A stretch of 64,000 nt of DNA, taken from Candidatus Methanohalarchaeum thermophilum. Its GTDB lineage: Archaea > Halobacteriota > Methanonatronarchaeia > Methanonatronarchaeales > Methanonatronarchaeaceae. The notes beneath the pieces are model-generated. The model was given only the letters and a program-made list of their open reading frames with translations, did no database searches and was not told the origin of the DNA. The stretch lies in NCBI GenBank assembly GCA_001914405.1, contig MSDW01000001.1, positions 806,001 through 870,000 of the forward strand, read 5' to 3'. The position numbers and the translations under genes were made by a program. Below are positions 26,948 through 34,942 of the stretch, piece by piece. Each line of letters opens with the position of its first letter. Positions within the stretch are counted from its first letter, which is position 1.

Positions 26948-28459
26948 TTATACCTCCATAATATATAATTTATCTTCATCTGTTAAACCATCCAAGCGGT
27001 TTAATCCTTCTTTTACTTCTCCTACAATATTTGTCGCATTAAAATCTTCTCCCGTTGGCCCATACTCTTTACTTTCAGTTCCTCTGATACCGATCACTCC
27101 TTTATTTGGCTTGGATCTATTTGTAATACCAATCATACCTGATTCAACTACATTGTTAGGTGTATTTTCAGGTAATAAATCTCCGGCTAGATCCTTATTT
27201 CCTTTAAATAAGACATTTGATATCTCTTTAGAAGTAAAATAGACATTAAGTTCTCCAATTTTTTTATCTTTTAAACCAGTTATTCTTTTAAAGTAATCAA
27301 CGGATTCTGGGGCTTTTTCATAGAATAATTTAACTTTGATTGCCTTATCCTTGTCTATACCATGGGTTTTTACTTCTCCCTCTTCCAGAACCTCCATAGT
27401 CAAGTAAGGTTCTTGATCTACAACCAAACCTTCGTCATCTTCGTGGCCGCTTCTAATATGTTTTACTCCATTTTCTTCAAAAAAATCGGCTGCTTCCTTT
27501 TGTTTCATTCCAACAGAAAGCAATCTCTTTGGTTTGGTATCTACATTTATCAAATCCCCTTCTTCAGCTAATTCGATCAGTTCTTTACCCTTTTCCATCT
27601 CTCCTGTTACATTATGGCCCTTGCTTGGAGGTCTTTTTTTCCTATAAAAGTAGATATCGCCAATACCATCACCCTGATTTCTAACTGTTATATAACCTTC
27701 TTTTCTTTGCTCGTTAAATTCACTCGGTATCTCGGAAGCTTCTTCTTCAGTTCTAACAAATGTAGAGTTTTTTTCTTTTACTCTAAACACGGAATCTTCA
27801 AAACCTCTTAAAATATGTTCGCTACTTACAGGAGTCTCTTCATAGAGTAAGATATTTAAATGAGTGTAAATTTCCATACCTGGCTTTAATTTTAACTCAA
27901 GATCAGAAGTAGAATATGCATTAATCTTTTCTTTTTCTTCAGATAAAGTTTCAATGTTTTCTATAACAACGCCTTCTTTTAATTGATCGATCAAATGTTT
28001 TCCTCTTTGAATCTTCCCAATAACTCCTCCAGCAGTACCATAGTTTTTTTCATGGTTTTTTCTACAGATCATCAGATAAGTGTTATCATTATTCATTCCA
28101 CTGGTCCCTAAAAAAAGTTCACCTCTTTCATACATATAGCTCTCTTTGTTGATTTCAACATCGGTTGAAAAGGGTCCTAAGGCAAGTATTTTGTTAGAAC
28201 TCCATCTGATATTTTTGCCAGTGATCTTGTCTAAATTTTTCTTGAAAATTTCCGAAAATTCGGTTCCATTTAGTTTGATAGTGAAGCTACCTTTTTCTGT
28301 TTTAAACCTTAACAAATCTTTTTTTTCTTCTGAAAAAGTTTTTCTACTTTCTACTACACCAATAACCCCGTTTTCATTAAACCTGTCTAAGTTAATGAGA
28401 TCTCTTATTCTGGTCTCCTCGTCAACCTTGATTTTATCGCCATTGAGTTTAATTTCCAT
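26948..28459 (-). CDS. mmp3: Methanogenesis marker protein 3
   Basis: A 503-residue methanogen protein (UPF0288 type). It begins with a ubiquitin-like segment MEIKLNGDKIKVDEETRIRD and continues with two repeated beta-rich domains: GGVIGKIQRGKHLIDQLKEG in the first and HNVTGEMEKGKELIELAEEG in the second. It also shows SVGMKQKEAADFFEENGVKH and a C-terminal GMIGITNRSKPNKGVIGIR. Work in a Methanococcus places Mmp3 in the ATP-driven complex that activates methyl-CoM reductase, with Mmp7, Mmp17, McrC and A2. It heads the operon, with GGGAG before the ATG. Confidence 0.93.
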   Translation of the reverse strand: MEIKLNGDKIKVDEETRIRDLINLDRFNENGVIGVVESRKTFSEEKKDLLRFKTEKGSFTIKLNGTEFSEIFKKNLDKITGKNIRWSSNKILALGPFSTDVEINKESYMYERGELFLGTSGMNNDNTYLMICRKNHEKNYGTAGGVIGKIQRGKHLIDQLKEGVVIENIETLSEEKEKINAYSTSDLELKLKPGMEIYTHLNILLYEETPVSSEHILRGFEDSVFRVKEKNSTFVRTEEEASEIPSEFNEQRKEGYITVRNQGDGIGDIYFYRKKRPPSKGHNVTGEMEKGKELIELAEEGDLINVDTKPKRLLSVGMKQKEAADFFEENGVKHIRSGHEDDEGLVVDQEPYLTMEVLEEGEVKTHGIDKDKAIKVKLFYEKAPESVDYFKRITGLKDKKIGELNVYFTSKEISNVLFKGNKDLAGDLLPENTPNNVVESGMIGITNRSKPNKGVIGIRGTESKEYGPTGEDFNATNIVGEVKEGLNRLDGLTDEDKLYIMEV

Positions 28460-28652
28460 TTTACTCCCTCATTAATCCAAAATTATAGAACTTGAAAATT
28501 AAATTATCCTTTCAACATTAAGAACTTAGGACATTAAATAACCCTTATCTAACTATAAAGCACCTTTATCAACTATTTCTTTTTTATAAATTTCACCAAA
28601 TAACTATTTTTTTAATAAAACTTAAGTACCTTATTGAAAGTTTTCTAACTCC

Positions 28653-28974
28653 TTATCTTAATGGTTGAGGAGGCCTCTTTCCAAGATCTTTGATTTTGAT
28701 AGAGAGATGAATCAATTTATAAGGGTTAAATGGCTTCGTGTCTTAGGTTTTGTGTGTAGGGCAGGGGTTGTGGCCGAAGGCTAGAGCCCGTGGACAGATT
28801 GAGAGTTCTGGTTACCAAGTTCGCTGGCTTGGGCCAGAGAATCTCCCCGAATAAAGCTTCTTGGATACCCTTGGCCCTGGACTGAGATGATTTGACGGTG
28901 GCAAGAAGTAAACCTCCTTAGGCCCTGGAGGCCATCTTCCAAAAATCTCTGATTTTGGTAGGGGAGGAAGTCAC
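28653..28974 (+). mobile_element. Non-autonomous IS605-type element (D)
   Basis: The left end is TTATCTTAATGG then TTGAGGAGG, with hairpin CCAAGATC-TTT-GATTTTGA and GATGAATCAA. The right end is CCAAAAATC-TCT-GATTTTGG (28939-28958) followed by TAGGGGAGGAAGTCAC. Both ends match the tnpB element at 34943-36422. The interior is GC-richer than its surroundings but differs from the A/B/C core, so it is a second internal type. Non-coding. Confidence 0.6.
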
Positions 28975-29069
28975 TATAAACTCTACTATTACGGATGAAA
29001 GGATAAAAATCTCACAGGATAAAGTCGATATTAAAAATAAGATAAGATCCTTTAAAGGAAGGATCAGTC

Positions 29070-30440
29070 AACTACCCACGGCTTTAGCTGTGGGCTTGTC
29101 AGTGAGTTCCACTTTAAACCCCATTTAATTTGGGTAGGAGTAATATTTTCCATTCGGTTTCAACACTCCTGACTTTAGGGCAAGTTGACCGTTGCCCATC
29201 CCTTGACTGGGACATTTGCCCGCCAAGGATAGTTTTAGATCCAATGTTTTTTGAAGCATTGTAGTCACTATCCACTTTGTAACCACAATCCTTGCACTCA
29301 AAGTGTTGGTTTTTGCGGTTCTGTTTTAGTGTAGTTCCACATCGTGAACAGCGTTGGCTAGTGTATTTTGGGTCAACATACTTTACCTCTATTCCCTTTT
29401 CATTAGCTTTGTATTTGATGTATCTTTGTAGTTTCCTGAACGCCCAAGTCTGGAATTTGTTGTTATCTGAGATGTTTTGTCTTATTTTTTCTAGTTCTTC
29501 CATAGCTATTACATCAACATCCTTAGATAGTGCTTCTTTTATGATTTTTTTGGAGATGTGGTGGAGCGTGTCACGGGCGAAGCGGTTTTCCCGTCCACTT
29601 ATTTGTTTTATTGTTAAATGAGCGGAGCGGGTGCCTTTTGCCTGTAGCTTCCCACGCAACTCCTCATAGCGTTCTCTCCTACTAAATAACTCGGTCCCAG
29701 AACAAAATTTTCCAGTAGAAGTAACCGCTAGATTCTCTATCCCTAAATCGATTCCCATTATTGTTGGGTTAATTGATTGGTTTTTTTCTATTTCTTTTTC
29801 TAGTCCTAGGTGTAAGTAAAATGGTTTGTCGTCTTCGTAAGAGTGTTTCTCCATTGTGGATTGGGTGATTTCCCAGCCATCGCTTAGGTATTTTCTGTAG
29901 TAGTCATTGAGTTCATTTGGTAAATCGAAATCAACTCCTATTCTATCATCAATTGTTGCTACCGAGCACCTTTCCTCATCCAACCAAACTGTTAGTGTCC
30001 TTTTATCGTAGGCTATTGAATCAGATTTGAAAATTGGTTTACTAGCTTCTTTCACCTTTTTTGAGTTTTTCTACGCAACCTTTGATTGCTTCGGATGCTC
30101 TATCTCTTGCTCTAATCACTAAATTAGCTGGTAAATCGGTATCTTCCCGTATTTTGTCGTAAGTGGCTTTGTGTAGTTTGTTTTTTTGATAGGTCTTTAA
30201 GCCATCTTTGTTCCATCCATAATCAACCACTTTCTGGCAAGCCTGCTTAAATTGCTCTATCGTTTTTTGTAATAGCTCTCGTTGATTTTGGCCTAGATCT
30301 AATCTGATTTTTACTGTTCTCCGCATACTTACTTATTCACTAAATCACCTAAACTACTTAAACCTTGTCCCTTATAAGAACATATGTTGGCCTCTATACC
30401 TCAATTCCTCCCACAACTAAAGTCGTGGGTTTCCCTGAGG
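29070..30440 (-). mobile_element. IS200/IS605-type element with tnpB only (frameshifted)
   Basis: The element is bounded by hairpins CCCACGGC-TTTA-GCTGTGGG (29075-29094, 3' of tnpB) and CCCAC...GTGGG (30410-30429, 5' of tnpB, core AACTAAAGTC). It carries one tnpB reading frame broken in two and no tnpA. The 3' hairpin is followed by CTTGTCAGT. Movement would require a Y1 transposase supplied elsewhere. Confidence 0.75.
29114..30326 (-). pseudogene. tnpB: RNA-guided endonuclease TnpB, single-base frameshift
   Basis: The gene is read as two overlapping frames: 30326-30042 (94 residues, MRRTVKIRLDLGQNQRELLQ...) and 30055-29114 (313 residues). At the join the first frame reads KLKKGERS then stop and the second continues KEASKPIFKSDSIAYD. 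Removing one base in the AAAAAAGGTGAAAG stretch would restore KKGKEASKP, so a one-base insertion explains it. RuvC residues are present in the second part (GIDLGIENLA, IAMEELEKIR, DSDYNASKNIG), as is the zinc finger CSRCGTTL...CKDCG. Only the frameshift separates it from an intact nuclease. Programmed frameshifting is possible but not needed to explain it. Confidence 0.85.
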
Positions 30441-30559
30441 TAACCTATGAAACTATTTCTAGTCACCCCAGAATTTTTTGTATCTTGTGATGTTAAAAAG
30501 TTACATTAATTATTAATTACTTTTAAAATAATCAGTTTGTTTACTGTGAGGTGAGAAAG

Positions 30560-31573
30560 ATGTCCTTTCGGGTATGTGAAGATAAGGTAATTATTGAAGG
30601 TGAATATAGGGTAATGAGTTCAGCTCCTTTGAATGGTGGTCTGAAGGTTTGTAATCAAATTGTCAATCATGAAGCCAGATCTGGATACGAAGATGTTGAA
30701 GAACTATTTGAAAACTCATTGGAAATAGGTGATTTGTCTGAGGTAGTAGGCTTTATAACAAATGTAGATATGGGTAATAGGTTTGTAAGAGAAGTCGAGT
30801 TGGAAGAAGGATATATAAAGGTTTTTTTAACTGCTGGTATAGGTAAAAGCTTAGAAACCAATACTATAAATATAATACTTACTACAAATCTATCTTTATC
30901 GGATACTGGGTTATTAAATCTGTTTATTATAATAACAGAGGCAAAGGTGAGTGCACTAAGAGAGCTAGATGTCATATATAACGGAGACAATGTTTGGGGA
31001 ACCCCAACTGATGCTATTGCAGTGGCTAAGGAAGGAAAGGAAGAAGGAAACATAGATTTTACTGGAAGAGCAACTGAAATAGGACAAGAAACATTTAATT
31101 CAATAAAAAAGGGAGTTAAAGAATCTATAATAGAAGAAGATGGATATTTACCTGATAGATCTATGGAAGAAAGATTAAAAGAAAGAAATATAGAATTAGA
31201 TGAATTGATAGAAGCAGGATTTGAGTTATTTGAAACTGAAGATGAAATAGAGCTTGAATATGCAAGAAAAGATGTAAAGAAAAAGCTAAGGAAATATTTG
31301 AATGACCACAATATTCACTTTTTAATTAGTGCCGGATTTTATTTAGAAAATGAGTTAAACCAACGAATGAAGATAAAAGAAGATCCCGCTTATTTGATCA
31401 CAGACGAGTTACTTGGAATAAATATAGCTGAATATATAGGAGGAAAAATGGCTTTATTTAACTTCATGCGATACGATCAATCTAAGCCAGGAATTCTATC
31501 GGAATTAGGGCCTTTTATGGACGATATAATAGCTGGTTTAATAGCAGGATGTATGACTGAACACTTCGGATGA
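30560..31573 (+). CDS. cbiS: Bifunctional CbiS: adenosylcobinamide amidohydrolase + alpha-ribazole-phosphate phosphatase
   Basis: A 337-residue fusion. Residues 1 to about 205 are a CbiZ domain (SSAPLNGGLK, ILTTNLSLSD, ITEAKVSALRELDVI, GTPTDAIAVA), which removes the nucleotide loop side chain from salvaged corrinoids. The C-terminal part is a CobZ/PgpA-like phosphatase (ELIEAGFELFE, ISAGFYLENEL, TDELLGINIAEYIGGKMALFNF, GPFMDDIIAGLIAG). The same fusion is known as CbiS in Methanopyrus. Start ATG 30560 lies seven bases after GAGGTG. It is followed six bases later by cobS, so nucleotide-loop assembly genes are together. Confidence 0.9.
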   Translation: MSFRVCEDKVIIEGEYRVMSSAPLNGGLKVCNQIVNHEARSGYEDVEELFENSLEIGDLSEVVGFITNVDMGNRFVREVELEEGYIKVFLTAGIGKSLETNTINIILTTNLSLSDTGLLNLFIIITEAKVSALRELDVIYNGDNVWGTPTDAIAVAKEGKEEGNIDFTGRATEIGQETFNSIKKGVKESIIEEDGYLPDRSMEERLKERNIELDELIEAGFELFETEDEIELEYARKDVKKKLRKYLNDHNIHFLISAGFYLENELNQRMKIKEDPAYLITDELLGINIAEYIGGKMALFNFMRYDQSKPGILSELGPFMDDIIAGLIAGCMTEHFG

Positions 31574-31579
31574 GAAAAG

Positions 31580-32356
31580 ATGATAACAGATCACTTATCT
31601 TTCTTCACAAGAATAAATATAGGTAAACGAGGTGATCTCGAAAGAATAGCCAATACACAGTACTTATTTCCCTTAATAGGCTTTTTTATTGGTTTTTCTC
31701 TCTATTTTGTCTACTTGTTTTTAGATGTGTTAGGAACACCATTTGAACTAAAATCTATCTACCTAATCCTTTTTTTATATTACTTTACTGGAATACTACA
31801 TCTAGACGGTTTATCGGATTTATTTGATGGATTAGCAAAATCAGGTTCAAGTAAAGAGAAATATGAGGTAATGAAAGATTCTTCACTTGGTATGGGAGGA
31901 ACAACTGCAGCTTTTATCTTGATTTTTTTATTGTTCAGTTCTCTTATTACAATATTTAGACATCAGATAAATCTAACATCAATTTACGGTGTGGTATCAA
32001 TACCTAAAATCGAACTGTTTTTATGTTTTGTCTTAGTAGAAGTTACGGCCAAATTTAGTATGAATACCTTAATAGTTATTTCTGACCCAATTAACGAGGG
32101 TCTAGGAAGTTATTTTATTGATAAAATGCAAGTAAAACACTATATTTATTCAATCATAATTACATTTATCATCATAGGTTTTTTAAACCCCTATATGTAT
32201 CTTGTTGTTATCTTAAGCCAATTATCCCCAATTATAATTTATAAACTATCAAAAAGATATTTTAACGGAATTAATGGAGATATAATGGGTGCAACAAATG
32301 AAATAACTAGAGTTTTTTCCCTTAACTTGTTTATATGGATTTTTGTTTTATCTTAA
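31580..32356 (+). CDS. cobS: Cobalamin-5'-phosphate synthase CobS
   Basis: A 258-residue integral membrane enzyme that joins adenosyl-GDP-cobinamide to alpha-ribazole (phosphate). The catalytic stretch HLDGLSDLFDGLAKSGSS with MKDSSLGMGGTTAAF is the CDP-alcohol-phosphotransferase-like signature of CobS. About six to seven membrane helices follow. It is coupled to cbiS and converges with mmp7, leaving only 11 bases between stops. Confidence 0.92.
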   Translation: MITDHLSFFTRINIGKRGDLERIANTQYLFPLIGFFIGFSLYFVYLFLDVLGTPFELKSIYLILFLYYFTGILHLDGLSDLFDGLAKSGSSKEKYEVMKDSSLGMGGTTAAFILIFLLFSSLITIFRHQINLTSIYGVVSIPKIELFLCFVLVEVTAKFSMNTLIVISDPINEGLGSYFIDKMQVKHYIYSIIITFIIIGFLNPYMYLVVILSQLSPIIIYKLSKRYFNGINGDIMGATNEITRVFSLNLFIWIFVLS

Positions 32357-32367
32357 AGTACTTTTAT

Positions 32368-33306
32368 TTAAGATACCTTTAGTTTGGTTTCCTTCACTTG
32401 TTCAAGATATGATTCGGTGTGGATTTTTACTACTATGTCATCTGTTTCTCTTTGTGATTTTCTTAGTTCGGCTATTTCACCTAGTTTTTTACCGTAAACA
32501 TCGATCTCTGAAACCTCTTGTTTGTACTCATCGTAGGGTAATTTGATCCTTAGTCCATCTAGATGAAGTAAGATTGGGCTGTGGCTATCTGATTTTTCAT
32601 GTATTCCGCTTTCCTCTACTATTCTTTTTACTTCAATTGGAGAAACGGAAAGTGGGTCTTCTCTTATTTCTTCTCTTTTTTTACTAATACATTCGCTTAA
32701 GGCATTTGTGATTTCATCTAGTTTTCTTTGTTCTCTAGTTTTTCTCATTCTCTTGGTTTTCCTGCCGACATCACCTATATATGTGTCGGCTGATTCTAGA
32801 TTTTTTATTTGTGGTCCGCCTACAACAATTTTAGGTACTTTAATCTCTTTTAGTATATCTTTCTTATAATCTAATATGCAGTCTTCGAATTCACCGAAAA
32901 TAAATACTCCAGCATCGTATTCTTCTATCATTATTTTTTCTTCTCTTGTAATCTGAGATATTCTCCTTCCAACACCTCTAGCAGTACTTATAATACTTGT
33001 AGAGGCTCCTTCCCTTCTTAATCTTTCGGCTATATCGCAAACTGGATGCGGTAGATGATGTCTGGAGATACTAGGCGATACTACTGCAATTTCAGTTCCA
33101 ATGAGGTCTCTTTTCTTTATTTCACCTTTAATCTCATCTGAAATCTCTTTTATTACATCAATATCCTCTTCTGGTACTGCAAAAAGTAGGTTCAGTTCTC
33201 TAGAATGTTTCTCTTTCCTTAAGATGTAACCGCCAAGATCCTCAATCTTTTCTTCAATGACATTAGATTTATAGATTCCTCCTTCGTAATTGTAGAATCT
33301 GTACAT
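32368..33306 (-). CDS. mmp7: Methanogenesis marker protein 7
   Basis: A 312-residue protein with the diagnostic EIAVVSPSISRHHLPHPVCD followed by IAERLRREGASTSIISTARGVGRRI and a KIVVGGPQIKN segment. Mmp7 is a subunit of the ATP-dependent methyl-CoM reductase activation complex with Mmp3 and Mmp17. It starts two bases after mmp17, and the two form an operon, as in many methanogens. Confidence 0.93.
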   Translation of the reverse strand: MYRFYNYEGGIYKSNVIEEKIEDLGGYILRKEKHSRELNLLFAVPEEDIDVIKEISDEIKGEIKKRDLIGTEIAVVSPSISRHHLPHPVCDIAERLRREGASTSIISTARGVGRRISQITREEKIMIEEYDAGVFIFGEFEDCILDYKKDILKEIKVPKIVVGGPQIKNLESADTYIGDVGRKTKRMRKTREQRKLDEITNALSECISKKREEIREDPLSVSPIEVKRIVEESGIHEKSDSHSPILLHLDGLRIKLPYDEYKQEVSEIDVYGKKLGEIAELRKSQRETDDIVVKIHTESYLEQVKETKLKVS

Positions 33307-33308
33307 TT

Positions 33309-33866
33309 TTATTCGTCCATGTTATCCTCATGTATATTATTAGCTTTTTTAATCCATTTTTCTTTTAGTCTGTCCTCACTAGCCAACATTGTTACTTTAT
33401 CGTTGGAAACGAAGCTCTTTCTAACCCTAAAACCCTCAGGAATAATTTGCCAAATTAAGTTGATTATAGACTCTCTCATTTCCTCTTCTGGCTCTAACTC
33501 CAGGTCCTCTATTTCTTCGCAACTTACACCATGACAGATAATCTTTAATCTCTCGCTCTGTTCAACATCAGATTTACCGAATTCTTCCCATAACTTTGAT
33601 AACAAATCGGTCGCATACCTTTCGTCTTTAATTATGACTTGGCACCCTTCATCAGATTCATCCAATATCGAGATGTCCTCAACTTTTTTAGTTGAACGAA
33701 CACCTTCCGTAGCAATCGATATAATAAAAAAAGGTTCTTGAGGTTCTGCTAAAATCTCGGCCTTATTGATCAAGGTTGATATATTAGATTCAGAGATTAG
33801 ATTTTCAGCAATTTCTTTATAAGATTCATTTCCTGATTTATCTTGTCCTCTTACTTCAATATTCAT
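33309..33866 (-). CDS. mmp17: Methanogenesis marker protein 17
   Basis: A 185-residue protein: MNIEVRGQDKSGNESYKEI at the N-terminus, EPQEPFFIISIATEGVRSTK, IIKDERYATDLLSKLWEEFG and a basic C-terminal part. These match Mmp17, a component of the methyl-CoM reductase activation complex. No Shine-Dalgarno sequence is visible before ATG 33866. AT-rich TATA-like sequence (ATTTATTACTT) lies about 25 bases upstream, so the mRNA may be leaderless. Confidence 0.9.
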   Translation of the reverse strand: MNIEVRGQDKSGNESYKEIAENLISESNISTLINKAEILAEPQEPFFIISIATEGVRSTKKVEDISILDESDEGCQVIIKDERYATDLLSKLWEEFGKSDVEQSERLKIICHGVSCEEIEDLELEPEEEMRESIINLIWQIIPEGFRVRKSFVSNDKVTMLASEDRLKEKWIKKANNIHEDNMDE

Positions 33867-33918
33867 GATAGATACACTTAATTTCCTTAAGTAATAAATA
33901 TCTACATGAACATAAAAA

Positions 33919-33985
33919 CTTATCTTAAAATGGTCGCTAAGACCCTCGCCCTTTAGGGCGGAGAGGATGTCATCACTCTTTAATC
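33919..33985 (+). repeat. Solo IS605-type left end
   Basis: CTTATCTTAAAATGG then TCGCTAAGACC, a perfect palindrome CGCCCT-TT-AGGGCG (33947-33960) and GGATGTCATCACTCTTTAA follow the order of the left ends of elements in this window. No core or right end follows; the mmp8 start is 38 bases downstream. It is a remnant that now forms part of the mmp8 leader or promoter. Confidence 0.5.
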
Positions 33986-34022
33986 TAATATTAATTTCTC
34001 AAAAAAGTAATTGGAGACTAAT

Positions 34023-34871
34023 ATGGGACAAAATAAACATGTTTTAGAGCTTCTAGGACGAACAAAGGTGATCTTAAGGGATGGAAAGATAGAATCAATT
34101 GATGAACCAATAATAGATTTTTGTCCTCTAATGAAGAAGATGAAAGGTGTTGACTCGATTAAAGGAATGGCTGAGAAACAAATTGAGACATGCAAAAGAG
34201 AGTTCGGTTTTTGCACTCCGAATAGAGAGTTTAATGAGAAGGATGTAGTTGACTTCGGTATCTCAGAAACACTTAAAGTTGCCTTAGAGGAAGATATGTT
34301 GGATGCTGCAGTTATAGTTTGCGAAGGATCAGGAACAGTAATCACTAGTAATCCAGGTTTAGTTCAAGGAATTGGAGGAAGATTAAGCGGTATAGTAGAA
34401 ATTTCTCCAATTAAAAAAATTATTGAAAAGATAAAAGAAAAAAATGGATATGTCCTAGAACCTCCTCGAATCTCTCAGATAGATGGATATAAAAAAGCCA
34501 AAAAAATGGGGTTCGATCGAATAGCTGTTACTATAAGCTCTAAAAAGGATATAAAGAGATTCCGGGGATTTAAAGATGACGAAGATTTAACATTAATTGG
34601 AGTACATTTAACAGGATTGGATAACGAAAAAATTGAAAGATTAGTAAGTATGGTAGATATAGCTACGGCATGTGCCTCCAAAAAAATTAGAGAACTCTCC
34701 AAGGAAAAGGCAAACTTACAGGCCGGAAGCTCAATACCTGTATATTCTTATACCCAAAGAGGAAGGGATCTTATATTAGAAAGAGCTAAGTCCATAGATG
34801 AAAAATTGAAGATTAATGTTGCAGATCTCCCTGAATTGGATGAGGAAAATCAACCTAGACCGCTTATATAA
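34023..34871 (+). CDS. mmp8: Methanogenesis marker protein 8 (DUF2099)
   Basis: A 282-residue protein. Visible family segments are HVLELLGRTKVILRDGKIE, IIDFCPLMKKMKGVD, REFGFCTPNREF, AAVIVCEGSGTVITSNPGLV, QGIGGRLSGIVEISPI and a C-terminal GSSIPVYSYTQRGRDLI. It is restricted to methanogens and has no proven role. ATG 34023 follows GGAGAC by four bases and is preferred over TTG 34011. The gene sits between a solo IS end and a tnpB element. Confidence 0.9.
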   Translation: MGQNKHVLELLGRTKVILRDGKIESIDEPIIDFCPLMKKMKGVDSIKGMAEKQIETCKREFGFCTPNREFNEKDVVDFGISETLKVALEEDMLDAAVIVCEGSGTVITSNPGLVQGIGGRLSGIVEISPIKKIIEKIKEKNGYVLEPPRISQIDGYKKAKKMGFDRIAVTISSKKDIKRFRGFKDDEDLTLIGVHLTGLDNEKIERLVSMVDIATACASKKIRELSKEKANLQAGSSIPVYSYTQRGRDLILERAKSIDEKLKINVADLPELDEENQPRPLI

Positions 34872-34942
34872 AAAAAATAAAAAAGTAATTTAAGAAATAA
34901 ACTAAACTTCATGTACATGTAATCTCATAAATAGGATTTTTT

